From positions 17,623 to 81,622 of the forward strand of contig NZ_JAGXJN010000020.1 of NCBI RefSeq assembly GCF_019091455.1: 64,000 bases of DNA, written 5' to 3'. The notes below the pieces were generated by a model, which saw nothing but the letters and a program-made list of their open reading frames with translations, had not been told where the DNA came from and did no database searches. This document shows positions 25,174 to 33,875 of this stretch, one piece after another. A program made the position numbers and the translations under genes. This DNA is from Chitinophaga sp. GbtcB8 (GTDB lineage: Bacteria; Bacteroidota; Bacteroidia; Chitinophagales; Chitinophagaceae). Every line of letters starts with the position of its first letter. The stretch's first letter is position 1.

Positions 25174-25590
25174 TTAAAATTTTTCAACTAATTCCAGCCA
25201 CTTCCTGATAATATCCTGCAGCAATCCTTCCTTCGCCTTCACATCTTCCAGGTCTTTAAAAATAACCGTTCTTCTTCCGTCTTTATAATCTCCTTCCAGC
25301 AATCCGGAAGTGTCGTTCACTTTGGCGCCGCTTGGAAAAACCAGCATGATCCTGCCTTTATGCAGGTTAAGTACAATAATATACCTTTTATATTCTTTGG
25401 GATCAAACGGCTTCATTTCACCGGTATAATAAAAGCTGGGATTGTTCCACTTGATGTGCTCACCAATTTCAGGATCTGTTTGCAAAATAATTTCACGCAG
25501 ATATTGTACGATCTTACCCACGCCAGGTTCAAGATTTTTTATGTGTGCGGTCACCTGTTCCGGATCAGCAAGTGGATTTGATTTAGCCAT
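25174..25590 (-). CDS. DUF1801 (YdhG-type) protein
   Basis: 138 residues. The sequence fits the DUF1801 alpha/beta fold: a helix (VGKIVQYLREIILQTDPEI), then the conserved IKWNNPSFYYTGE strand-turn (about 47-59), then VLNLHKGRIMLVFPSGA and a C-terminal helix. Members of this family are small cytoplasmic proteins of unsettled function, some related to frataxin-like folds. It is convergent with the small membrane protein and lies alone before the surface-sugar operon. Confidence 0.75.
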   Translation of the reverse strand: MAKSNPLADPEQVTAHIKNLEPGVGKIVQYLREIILQTDPEIGEHIKWNNPSFYYTGEMKPFDPKEYKRYIIVLNLHKGRIMLVFPSGAKVNDTSGLLEGDYKDGRRTVIFKDLEDVKAKEGLLQDIIRKWLELVEKF

Positions 25591-25720
25591 AGTACAGTAC
25601 GAATTTTATCAGGGTTTATATCAATGGTATAAAGTTAAGAAATCCTCTTTAAGCCTTCCTGCCAATATTAACTTATTGTGATCTTCCTTTCCGCGCGTTA
25701 TACAGATTAATGAAAATTCC

Positions 25721-25728
25721 TACGTTTG
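25721..25728 (+). promoter_or_regulatory. -7 box of the surface-sugar operon
   Basis: TACGTTTG matches TAnnTTTG exactly. Initiation near 25735 would give a leader of about 70 bases before the first gene at 25805. No TTG sits at the ideal -33 distance; GTTA at about 25697-25700 is the nearest. The rest of the 214-bp gap shows nothing recognisable. Confidence 0.5.
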
Positions 25729-25804
25729 GGTCATTGTTCAAAACCAGGGCAATGTACGAACCTTCCGTTTTACCTATAACGGATAAGGTGAAAGAACCTA
25801 TAAT

Positions 25805-26836
25805 ATGTCAAGAAGGAAGATCCTGTTCCTGATTGGTTCGTTGAACCAGACCACACAAATGCACCAGATAGCCGACGCGCTTCCGGAATACGATTGTTTC
25901 TTTAGCCAGATCTATAGCGATGATACGATGATCAAATGGCTCGTAAAAAAAGGACGGCTGAATCATACCATCTTTGGCGGCGTTTTTAAAAAGCAATCCG
26001 ATAAGTATCTAACCGAACATGGTTTACGGAATGATTATGCCTGCGGCATCTATCATAATAACTATGACCTGGCAGTATGCTGCACAGACCTTATGATACC
26101 CAAAGGTCTGCGGAAAATAAAAACAGTATTTGTACAGGAGGGAATGACAGACCCTGTTACCTCCTGGGGTAAAATAGTACGCGCGTTAAAGCTGCCGCCA
26201 GTACTGGCTATGAACACCGCTTTCAATGGCAGCAATAACATCTGTGATATTTATTGCGCTGCTTCCGAAGGTTACAAACAGCAGTTTATAAAATACGGAA
26301 CAGCCGCCGAAAGGATCTTTGTTACAGGCATACCTAATTACGATAATGTAGCAGTACATAATAACAATGATTTCCCTTACCATGATTATGTGTTGGTAGC
26401 TACATCAGACATACGTGAGCTAGGTGGCCGTGATGACAGGACAGCCTTCATTAACCAGTGTGTGCAAACCGCAGCCGGGCGGCAGCTTATTTTTAAGCTG
26501 CACCCTAATGAGAACCGGGAAAGGGCTACTGCAGAAATAAAACAATACGCACCACAGGCATTGGTATATACAGAAGGCAATGCCGGGCAGATGATAGCCA
26601 ATTGCGAAGAGCTGATCACGCAGTATTCAACGCTGGTGTATATGGGCATTGCCCTGGGTAAAAAAGTACATTCCTATTTTGATGTAGCAGCATTGAAGCG
26701 GCTAACGCCCCTGCAGAATGGAGGTGCATCCGCACATAACATAGCTGCCATTTGCCGCGGTTATATAGAGCACAAAGGCAATAGGGCCGATTTTTTGCAA
26801 CAACCGGAATTGCAATATGCGTACTACCCATCATAA
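25805..26836 (+). CDS. GT-B glycosyltransferase-like protein (CDP-glycerol/sialyl-type)
   Basis: 343 residues. The N-terminal half begins KILFLIGSLNQTTQMHQIADAL, as in GT-B proteins and UDP-GlcNAc epimerase-like folds. The C-terminal half has LIFKLHPNENRE (about 221-232) and the EELITQYSTLVYMGIALGKKVHS block (about 258-280) typical of CDP-glycerol glycerophosphotransferase and polysialyltransferase-like nucleotide-binding domains. No membrane segment is seen. As first gene of the operon for a CMP-activated acid sugar, it is the likely transferase of that sugar to a surface glycan. Acceptor and linkage are unknown. Confidence 0.65.
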   Translation: MSRRKILFLIGSLNQTTQMHQIADALPEYDCFFSQIYSDDTMIKWLVKKGRLNHTIFGGVFKKQSDKYLTEHGLRNDYACGIYHNNYDLAVCCTDLMIPKGLRKIKTVFVQEGMTDPVTSWGKIVRALKLPPVLAMNTAFNGSNNICDIYCAASEGYKQQFIKYGTAAERIFVTGIPNYDNVAVHNNNDFPYHDYVLVATSDIRELGGRDDRTAFINQCVQTAAGRQLIFKLHPNENRERATAEIKQYAPQALVYTEGNAGQMIANCEELITQYSTLVYMGIALGKKVHSYFDVAALKRLTPLQNGGASAHNIAAICRGYIEHKGNRADFLQQPELQYAYYPS

Positions 26837-27659
26837 TCTGAACATTGTAACAGTAGTACAAACCCGCATGGGATCAAGCCGCCTGCCCGGTAAGGCACTG
26901 ATGCCGCTTATGGGCAAACCGCTGTTTGTACAGCAGGTGCAGCGCATGCGCGCAGCTGCTTTGGCCGGAAAAATTGTAGTAGCTACTACTACGGATATTA
27001 CGGATGATATTATTGAAATAACCTGCATCAGTGAAGATATTCTCTGTTACCGCGGACATGCCACGGACCTGCTGGACAGGCATTACCAGGCAGCGCTGTT
27101 ATACCAGGCCGATGTAGTGCTCAAGATCCCCAGTGATTGCCCGCTCATAGACCCTGCAGTGATTGACCGGGTGATCGGTTATTACCTGCAGAACATACAC
27201 CGGTATGATTATGTAAGCAACCTGCATCCCGCCACTTATCCGGATGGGAATGATGTGGAGATCGTGCCTTTTGCAGTGCTGGAAAATGCCTGGAAATATG
27301 CACAGCGGCCGCTGGAGAGGGAACACACCACTCCCTATATATGGGAGCATCCTGAAAAGTTCCGCATTGGGAATGTAGTGATGGAAGGGGAGGTGGATCA
27401 TTCCATGAACCACCGGTTCACTATTGATTATGCAGAAGACTATCACCTTATAAAAGCAGTGTACGAAGCTTTGTACGGACACAATCCTTTTTTCTCTGTA
27501 ACAGATATTCTTACACTGCTGGAAGAACGTAAAGATATTTTTCTCCTTAACCAGCAATGGGCCGGCGTAAACTGGTATCGCCATCACCTGGATGAATTGA
27601 AAACCATTACACCGGATCAAACAAAGATCCTGGAAACTGAAACTGAAACAGAAGTATGA
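26817..27659 (+). CDS. Cytidylyltransferase (SpsF/NeuA/KdsB-type)
   Basis: 280 residues. The nucleotide-binding signature VVQTRMGSSRLPGKALMPLMGKPL near 13-36 is that of CMP-sugar synthetases of the SpsF branch. Then come KIPSDCPLIDP (about 105-115) and the catalytic-site region NHRFTIDYAEDYHLI (about 201-215). It should activate the operon's ulosonic acid with CTP. It overlaps the upstream gene by 20 bp and the downstream one by 4 bp, so the operon is translationally coupled. Substrate cannot be read from the sequence. Confidence 0.8.
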   Translation: MRTTHHNLNIVTVVQTRMGSSRLPGKALMPLMGKPLFVQQVQRMRAAALAGKIVVATTTDITDDIIEITCISEDILCYRGHATDLLDRHYQAALLYQADVVLKIPSDCPLIDPAVIDRVIGYYLQNIHRYDYVSNLHPATYPDGNDVEIVPFAVLENAWKYAQRPLEREHTTPYIWEHPEKFRIGNVVMEGEVDHSMNHRFTIDYAEDYHLIKAVYEALYGHNPFFSVTDILTLLEERKDIFLLNQQWAGVNWYRHHLDELKTITPDQTKILETETETEV

Positions 27660-28513
27660 CAAAAAATAAACTGGCGGAGCTGATGGCCCGCTCACTGAAA
27701 GTAAGGGAGCACATAATACGCATGACAGCAGGCGGCGGCTGTTTTATAGGCGCTTCATTGTCCTGCGTAGAGCTAATGGTGTACCTGTATTCTGAGCTGT
27801 TGAATATTGATGCAGATGATCTGCAAAACCCTGCGCGTGATTACCTGTTCCTTTCCAAAGGACATGATGTACCTGCATTATACGGCACGCTGGCTGAGCT
27901 GGGTTTTATTGAAACATCGCGGCTGCAGCAGCACCTGCTGGCGGCAGACAGTGTTTACTGGCATCCTAACAGGAATATTCCCGGCGTGGAATTTCATTCC
28001 GGCTCACTGGGGCATTTACCTGCGGTAGCTGCCGGTGTTGCGCTGGACTGTAAGCTCAAAGATCAGCCTAACCAGGTAATGGTGATCACCGGCGACGGCG
28101 AGCTGAATGAAGGTTCTGTTTGGGAAAGCCTGCTGGTAGCCAATGCCTACCAATTAAACAACCTTACCATTATTGTAGACCGTAACCAGTTCCAGGCTAA
28201 TATCAGAACAGAGGAATTAATTCCGCTGGAACCGCTGGCCGATAAATTTGCCGCATTTGGCTGCGCCGTAAGAAGCATTGACGGGCATGACCTGAGCCAG
28301 CTGGAAGCAACGTTCAAAACACTGCCCTTCAGCGATAACAAGGTGAATGTTATTATAGCCAACACAGTGCGCGGCAAAGGATTACCCAGCATTGAAGCCC
28401 GTGTGGACCGCTGGTTCTGCGCATTTAATGATAATGAGATCCTGCAGCTGCTGGAAGAGCTGCATGGTAATAAGGAAGCAATTATTGAATCGGAAAGCTT
28501 AACGGTACGCTAA
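27656..28513 (+). CDS. Transketolase, N-terminal (TPP-binding) subunit
   Basis: 285 residues, one half of a split transketolase. The thiamine pyrophosphate/Mg motif is clear: GDGELNEGSVWES (146-158) and then D175 and N177 in IIVDRNQ. LSKGHDVPALYGTLAELG near 67-83 and HSGSLGHLP near 114-122 complete the active-site loops. With the next gene it forms a heteromeric enzyme moving two-carbon ketol units between sugars. A dedicated copy inside a surface-sugar operon suggests it builds the unusual ketose or aldose precursor rather than serving central metabolism. Confidence 0.9.
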   Translation: MTKNKLAELMARSLKVREHIIRMTAGGGCFIGASLSCVELMVYLYSELLNIDADDLQNPARDYLFLSKGHDVPALYGTLAELGFIETSRLQQHLLAADSVYWHPNRNIPGVEFHSGSLGHLPAVAAGVALDCKLKDQPNQVMVITGDGELNEGSVWESLLVANAYQLNNLTIIVDRNQFQANIRTEELIPLEPLADKFAAFGCAVRSIDGHDLSQLEATFKTLPFSDNKVNVIIANTVRGKGLPSIEARVDRWFCAFNDNEILQLLEELHGNKEAIIESESLTVR

Positions 28514-29406
28514 TGAACTACGAAGAATTACTGGTACAAACAGCCAGTGCAGACGAACGTTTTGTTGTAATGACCGCCGAGAACAGGGCGCTGGTACGCA
28601 GCGCGCCTAAGCTGTTGGGGAAACGTTTCATTGATACCGGCATTACCGAACAAACCATGATAGGTATGGCAGCCGGTTTGGCCCTGCGCGGCCGCATCCC
28701 GGTGGTACATGCGCTGGCGCCGTTCCTGACCATGCGCGCCTATGAATTTATAAGAACGGATGTGGGCATTGCCCATTTACCGGTTAAGCTCAGCGGGTAT
28801 ATTCCCGGCTTTTTGTCAGACGGTAACGGTCCTACTCACCAGGCCATTGAGGATGTAGCCATTATGCGCGGCATACCCGGCATGGAAGTATTTTGCCCGG
28901 CCGATGAAGATGACCTGGTACGCATGCTGCCGGCCATCTGGCAATCAGATGCGCCCTCTTATGTACGCATCAATCATAAACAAGGCAGGTATAAGCATGC
29001 AGATTTTGAAAAAGGAAAGGCAGAGATCATCAGTGAAGGATCAGATGTAACGCTGCTTACCTACGGCTTTTTGTTCAACAATACAATGGAAGCAAAACAG
29101 CTGCTGGAAAAAGAAGGGTTGAGCGTAGGGCTGGTGAACATGCGTTCCTTAAAGCCTGTGGATGAAGCCAGTATTATCCGTTGCGCCACCAACAGCAAGC
29201 TGCTGGTAACTATAGAAGATCACCTGCAAACCGGCGGCCTGTATTCCATAGTAGCAGAAACATTGGTGAACCAGCCACATAAGGCTGCCATCTTCCCCAT
29301 GGCCCTGAAAGAGCGCTGGTTTAAGCCCGGCTTATTAAACGAAGTACTGGCCTTTGAAGGATTTACACCCAATGCCATAGCAGCCACCATTTTAAAGCAA
29401 CTGTAA
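28513..29406 (+). CDS. Transketolase, C-terminal (pyrimidine-binding) subunit
   Basis: 297 residues. It holds the Pyr domain with the catalytic glutamate E46 (DTGITEQTMIGMAAG), which activates the TPP ring, and LSDGNGPTHQAIEDVAIMRGIPGMEVFCPAD around 98-128. The remainder is the C-terminal transketolase domain. Its start overlaps the last base of the N-terminal subunit's stop codon. Only together are the two genes a complete enzyme. No membrane or signal sequence. Confidence 0.9.
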   Translation: MNYEELLVQTASADERFVVMTAENRALVRSAPKLLGKRFIDTGITEQTMIGMAAGLALRGRIPVVHALAPFLTMRAYEFIRTDVGIAHLPVKLSGYIPGFLSDGNGPTHQAIEDVAIMRGIPGMEVFCPADEDDLVRMLPAIWQSDAPSYVRINHKQGRYKHADFEKGKAEIISEGSDVTLLTYGFLFNNTMEAKQLLEKEGLSVGLVNMRSLKPVDEASIIRCATNSKLLVTIEDHLQTGGLYSIVAETLVNQPHKAAIFPMALKERWFKPGLLNEVLAFEGFTPNAIAATILKQL

Positions 29407-29416
29407 AAACAATACA

Positions 29417-30760
29417 ATGCCTAACACCATAACATTTAACGAACAGTACCCTGTAATAACTGAATCAGATAATTTATATGCACGCGCCGTAAATATTATG
29501 ACGCCTGTAACCCAAACCCTGGCCAAAGGCCCGGGCCAGTATATTACCGGCGTGGCACCCAAGTACCTGAAAAGAGGAAAAGATGCACACGTATGGGATG
29601 TGGATGGCAATGAATTTATAGACTACAACATGGGCATTGGCCCCCTTTCACTGGGATATTGTTACCCGCGTGTGGATGCAGCCATTAGCGCACAGCTGAA
29701 AGACGGTATTACTTTTTCCATGATGCATGAGCTGGAAGTAACGCTGGCAGAGCTGGTGCACCGGGTTATACCCAATGCAGAAGCCATCCGTATCAGCAAA
29801 ACCGGCGCTGATGTAACCAGTGCGGCTATACGTGTAGCCCGTGCCTTTACCGGCAGAAAGAAAGTGCTTTGCTGTGGTTACCATGGCTGGCACGACTGGT
29901 ATATTTCCGTTACAAGCCGTAACAGCGGTATCCCTGAAGAAATAGCCGCGCTCAGCGCCACCTTTGAATATAATAATATTGAATCTGTAAAGCAGGCCCT
30001 GGATGCAGATACCGCCTGCGTAATACTGGAACCCTTTGTATTTGCAGCGCCTGAAGATAATTTCCTGCAACAGCTCAAAGAGGTTTGTGAAGCCAACGGC
30101 ACCCTGCTGATCTTTGATGAAATGTGGACCGGCTTCAGGATAGCGGTTGGCGGCGCGCAGGAGTACTTTGGCGTAAAAGCCGACCTGGCCTGCTATTCCA
30201 AAGCTTTTGCCAATGGCATGCCCATTTCCCTGTTAACCGGCCGTAAAGAGGTGATGCAGCTGTTTAATGAGGAAGTATTCTTTTTTACCACGTTTGGCGG
30301 TGAAGCGCTGTCGCTGGCAGCAGCAGTAGCCACCATACAGGAAATGATAGATCAGAACGTACCTGCGGTGCTTGCAGCAAAAGGTAAGCTGCTGCGGGAA
30401 GGTTATAACCAGATAGCAGCAGAAACGGGCATGCAGCAGTACACCAGCTGCACCGGCTACGATTGCCGCTCACTGGTGAGCTTTAATGCACCGGGCCAGG
30501 ATCCGCTGCACATGAAATCATTTGTACAGCAGGAATTATTTAAAAGAGGCATCCTGTGGTCTGGTTTTCATAACATGTGTTTCACCCATACAGATGCAGA
30601 TATTGCGCATACGCTGGCAGCTTACCGCGCGGTGCTGCCCCTGCTGCAGCAGGCAATAGCCAATAATGAGGTAAGCAGCCTGCTGAAAGGAAAACCGGTA
30701 GAAGCCGTGTTCCGGAAGGTGAGCAACTTTAATACTAAACCGGTTGTAAAAGCCCTGTAA
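29417..30760 (+). CDS. Class-III PLP aminotransferase/aminomutase (HemL-like)
   Basis: 447 residues. PLP-dependent class III fold: GYHGWHDWY (154-162), D234-E235 in LIFDEMWTGFR (ring-nitrogen Asp), and Schiff-base lysine K262 in CYSKAFANGMPIS. The overall pattern is that of glutamate-1-semialdehyde aminomutase, but the operon has no heme genes. In sugar operons such HemL-like enzymes act on sugar carbonyls. It likely puts an amino group on the transketolase- or dehydrogenase-derived intermediate. Ten bases separate it from the transketolase. Confidence 0.82.
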   Translation: MPNTITFNEQYPVITESDNLYARAVNIMTPVTQTLAKGPGQYITGVAPKYLKRGKDAHVWDVDGNEFIDYNMGIGPLSLGYCYPRVDAAISAQLKDGITFSMMHELEVTLAELVHRVIPNAEAIRISKTGADVTSAAIRVARAFTGRKKVLCCGYHGWHDWYISVTSRNSGIPEEIAALSATFEYNNIESVKQALDADTACVILEPFVFAAPEDNFLQQLKEVCEANGTLLIFDEMWTGFRIAVGGAQEYFGVKADLACYSKAFANGMPISLLTGRKEVMQLFNEEVFFFTTFGGEALSLAAAVATIQEMIDQNVPAVLAAKGKLLREGYNQIAAETGMQQYTSCTGYDCRSLVSFNAPGQDPLHMKSFVQQELFKRGILWSGFHNMCFTHTDADIAHTLAAYRAVLPLLQQAIANNEVSSLLKGKPVEAVFRKVSNFNTKPVVKAL

Positions 30761-30766
30761 AACAAC

Positions 30767-31570
30767 ATGGATCTTTTTTCTTTAAAAGGTAAAGTAGCTG
30801 TTGTTACCGGCGCCTGCGGGTTATTGGGCGTGCAGCATTGCCATGCACTGGCAGAAGCCGGCGCCCGGATAGTGGTTGCTGACCTGAACGAAGCAGCCTG
30901 TAATACCCTGGCCGCTGCATTAGGGCCGCAGCACCTGGCAGTGGCAATGGATGTTACCAGCCCTGCTTCCCTGGAAAATGCAAAGAACAGCATACTGGAA
31001 CGTTACGGGCGTATAGACGTGCTGGTGAATAACGCCGCCATCAATGACATGTTTGAGAACCCTCTGCTGGCAAAAGAGCAGTCCATGTTTGAAAACTACC
31101 CGCTGGAACAGTGGAACCGTTCCTGGAATGTGAATGTAAGCGGTATGTTCCTCTGCTCGCAGGTAATGGGTACTGCAATGGTACAGCAGGGCAGCGGCAG
31201 CATTATCAACATATCATCTACCTACGGCGTAGTAGCACCGGATCAGAGCATTTACCGCAACGCAGCGGGTGAGCAAATCTTTTATAAATCACCGGCTTAT
31301 CCGGTTACCAAAGCAGCGGTGCTGGGCTTTACCCGTTACCTGGCCGCTTACTGGGGAAATAAAAATGTGCGGGTGAACGCGCTTTCCCCCGGTGGCGTGG
31401 AGAACAGCCAGGATGATCATTTCATACAGAATTATGCGGCCAAAACCTTATTAGGAAAAATGGCATCGGCCACTGATTATAAAGGAGCTGTTGTATTTTT
31501 AGCGAGCAATGCATCCGCTTACATGACCGGGGCCAACCTGGTTGTAGATGGGGGGTGGACAGCTATCTAA
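30767..31570 (+). CDS. Short-chain dehydrogenase/reductase
   Basis: 267 residues. Classical SDR fold with a slightly variant cofactor loop TGACGLLG (15-22), NNAAIND near 86, the catalytic serine in INISSTYG and Y-x3-K in AYPVTKAA, and a C-terminal VVDGGWTAI. It starts 6 bp after the aminotransferase. It likely oxidises or reduces a hydroxyl/carbonyl of the acid-sugar precursor, providing or consuming the keto group used by the aminotransferase. The exact position is not inferable. Confidence 0.85.
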   Translation: MDLFSLKGKVAVVTGACGLLGVQHCHALAEAGARIVVADLNEAACNTLAAALGPQHLAVAMDVTSPASLENAKNSILERYGRIDVLVNNAAINDMFENPLLAKEQSMFENYPLEQWNRSWNVNVSGMFLCSQVMGTAMVQQGSGSIINISSTYGVVAPDQSIYRNAAGEQIFYKSPAYPVTKAAVLGFTRYLAAYWGNKNVRVNALSPGGVENSQDDHFIQNYAAKTLLGKMASATDYKGAVVFLASNASAYMTGANLVVDGGWTAI

Positions 31571-31589
31571 AATTTCAACAAATATCAAC

Positions 31590-32087
31590 ATGAACGAAAC
31601 ATTAAAAGAAAAAGCAGAGAAGATCAAATTACTGCTCACGGACGTAGACGGTGTATTAACGGACAACGGCGTGTATTATTCGGAAGCAGGCGAGGTAATG
31701 AAACGTTTTTCCATCCGCGATGGGATGGGCGTAGAGCGGCTCCGGAAGCTGTGTGGTATTGAAACCGGTATAGTAACAGGTGAAACATCCGGCTCTGTGG
31801 TAAAACGTGCAGAAAAGCTGAACATTACGGAGCTGCACCTGGGCATCAAGGACAAAGGCGGTTTACTGGCAGTGATACTGGAACACAGCGGACTGAAGCC
31901 GGAAGAAATTGCCTTTATCGGCGATGATGTGAACGACATCAGCATTATACAGCTGGCAGGCCTTTCTGCCTGTCCGGCAAACGCCATGCCGCAGGTAGCC
32001 GCGATGGTAGATGTTCATTGTACACAAAAAGGCGGCGAAGGCGCCTTCCGTGAGTTTGCAGAGTGGCTGATCGCATTCCGATCGTGA
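31590..32087 (+). CDS. KdsC-type HAD phosphatase
   Basis: 165 residues from ATG 31590 (MNETLKEKAEKIK); an earlier in-frame start would lie within the SDR gene. HAD motif I is LLTDVDGVLTDNG (about 15-27), motif II/III includes IVTGETSG and KDKGGLL, and motif IV is IGDDVNDI. Length and motifs match 3-deoxy-manno-octulosonate-8-phosphate phosphatase and the equivalent in sialic-acid pathways. It implies that the NeuB-type enzyme in this operon makes a phosphorylated acid that must be dephosphorylated before CMP activation. Confidence 0.88.
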   Translation: MNETLKEKAEKIKLLLTDVDGVLTDNGVYYSEAGEVMKRFSIRDGMGVERLRKLCGIETGIVTGETSGSVVKRAEKLNITELHLGIKDKGGLLAVILEHSGLKPEEIAFIGDDVNDISIIQLAGLSACPANAMPQVAAMVDVHCTQKGGEGAFREFAEWLIAFRS

Positions 32088-32116
32088 CAGCATATCCACA
32101 ACAAACAAAAATCTAT

Positions 32117-33025
32117 ATGAAAACAATTGCGGTAAGTAACCGGAAAAGTATTGGCCAGGGCCAGCCCACCTATATTATTGCCGAAATTGGCATCAATCAC
32201 AACGGCTCCCTTGAAATTGCAAAAAAGCTCATTGACGAAGCAGCAGCAGCCGGCTGTGATGCAGTTAAATTCCAGAAACGCACCCCTGAGCTTTGCACAC
32301 CCAAAGACCAGTGGCACCTGCAGCGGGATACCCCCTGGGGCCGTATGACCTACATTAACTACCGGCATAAGGTAGAGCTGGGGTACGATGAATATGCCGC
32401 TATTGACCAGCACTGCCGCGATAAAAATATTGATTGGTTTGCATCCTGCTGGGATGAGCCTTCCGTAGATTTTATGGAACAGTTTAACCCCGGTGTATAC
32501 AAATTTGCATCCGCCTCCCTGACGGATTATGCACTGATAGAAAAAGTAAAAGCTACCGGCAAACCCTATATCTTATCAACCGGCATGTCTGCCATGCACG
32601 AGATTGAAAGCGCCATTGAAAAATTTGGTATAGATAACCTGATGGTAGCGCATTCTACTTCCGCCTATCCCTGCCCGCCTGCAGAGCTGAACCTGAAAAT
32701 GATCCATACCCTGCAGGAGCTGTATCCGCAAACACCCATCGGTTACTCCGGTCATGAAACCGGGTTGGCCACTACGCTTTCAGCAGTGGTAATGGGCGCT
32801 TATTTTGTAGAAAGACATTTTACGCTGGACCGTGCCATGTGGGGCTCTGACCATGCTGCATCCGTAGAGCCGCAGGGTATGCACAAGCTGGTGCGCGATA
32901 TCCGCGATATAGAAACCGCAATGGGCGACGGTATTAAACGCGTATACGAAAGCGAAATGGGCGTATTGAAAAGATTGCGCCGGGTTATTACGCCACAACA
33001 GGAGGAGTTAAAGCCGCTTGCATGA
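32117..33025 (+). CDS. NeuB-family ulosonic-acid synthase lacking the SAF domain
   Basis: 302 residues from ATG 32117; an upstream frame reaching 32063 overlaps the phosphatase and is rejected. The PEP-dependent aldol TIM barrel is intact: IAEIGINHNGSLEIAKKLI near the N-terminus, AVKFQKR (metal/PEP site), STGMSAMHEI, GYSGHETG and VERHFTLDR. Typical NeuB proteins continue for about 50 more residues as an antifreeze-like SAF domain that closes over the substrate; here the protein stops soon after the barrel. This may mean a different, perhaps phosphorylated, aldose substrate. A sterol-desaturase-like gene overlaps its end by 4 bp. Confidence 0.85.
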   Translation: MKTIAVSNRKSIGQGQPTYIIAEIGINHNGSLEIAKKLIDEAAAAGCDAVKFQKRTPELCTPKDQWHLQRDTPWGRMTYINYRHKVELGYDEYAAIDQHCRDKNIDWFASCWDEPSVDFMEQFNPGVYKFASASLTDYALIEKVKATGKPYILSTGMSAMHEIESAIEKFGIDNLMVAHSTSAYPCPPAELNLKMIHTLQELYPQTPIGYSGHETGLATTLSAVVMGAYFVERHFTLDRAMWGSDHAASVEPQGMHKLVRDIRDIETAMGDGIKRVYESEMGVLKRLRRVITPQQEELKPLA

Positions 33026-33867
33026 ACCATATAGTGTATTATACTACCGGCATTTTGTTGCTGAGTGTAGTGGTGCTGGTATTGCTGGAAAGAAAGTATC
33101 CCTATACCAAAGGACTTTCCCTTTTCAGGGAAGGTTTTTGGGTGGACCTGGTTTGGTACACCTTTATACAAAGCTATTTCCTGAAGATCCTGATCTTCGA
33201 TTACATTATTCTTCCTGTTGACAGGGCCTGGCATTTGTCGGCCCTTCACCTGGTTACGGGCTGGCCATTATGGGTGCAGGTAGTGTTCTTCCTCATAACG
33301 CACGACCTGTATATCTACTGGTTCCATCGCTGGCAGCACCATTCCAAAATAATGTGGCGCACACACGAAGCCCATCATTCCAATACGGAAGTGGATTGGC
33401 TGGCCGGCTCCCGTTCGCATAGCCTGGAGATCCTGATCAACCAGACCATTGAGTTTTCGCCCATTATACTGCTGGGCGCCAACCCGCTGGTAGTACCCAT
33501 CAAAGCATTGATAGATGCGGTGTGGGGCATGTATATTCATTCCAACATCAATGTAAGGAGCGGCAAGCTGCAATATGTGATCAACGGGCCGGAGATGCAC
33601 CAGTGGCACCATGCCAATGCAAGGGAAGTGTTCTATGCCAACTTCTCCACCAAGTTTGCGCTGTGGGACTGGCTGTTTGGCACCGCTTACCTGCCGGATA
33701 AAAAGCCGGATACTTTTGGATTACCGTATGCATATCCCAAAGATTATTTTGTACAGCATGCGCATGCGGTAAAAAGGATTTCAGAGCAGGACTTACTGCA
33801 GCATAAGCTGTTCAATAAATATTATCATTTACGCCCCGGCTTAATAAAGTGGTTAGGGAAGAGATAA
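33022..33867 (+). CDS. Fatty-acid hydroxylase/sterol desaturase superfamily membrane protein
   Basis: 281 residues with several membrane helices. The three histidine clusters of this di-iron family are visible: HDLYIYWFHRWQHH (about 93-106), THEAHHSNTE (114-123) and MHQWHHANARE (about 192-202). It should hydroxylate or desaturate a lipid chain. The 4-bp overlap with the NeuB gene places it in the surface-sugar operon, so a lipid carrier or lipid A-type anchor is a possible substrate; this is inference. Confidence 0.85.
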   Translation: MNHIVYYTTGILLLSVVVLVLLERKYPYTKGLSLFREGFWVDLVWYTFIQSYFLKILIFDYIILPVDRAWHLSALHLVTGWPLWVQVVFFLITHDLYIYWFHRWQHHSKIMWRTHEAHHSNTEVDWLAGSRSHSLEILINQTIEFSPIILLGANPLVVPIKALIDAVWGMYIHSNINVRSGKLQYVINGPEMHQWHHANAREVFYANFSTKFALWDWLFGTAYLPDKKPDTFGLPYAYPKDYFVQHAHAVKRISEQDLLQHKLFNKYYHLRPGLIKWLGKR

Positions 33868-33875
33868 ATAATGTT

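Noticed and set aside
29417..30760. The aminotransferase as a heme-pathway glutamate-1-semialdehyde aminomutase
   Set aside because: It lies within a coupled sugar operon with no tetrapyrrole genes; a sugar substrate is more likely, though the fold is the same.
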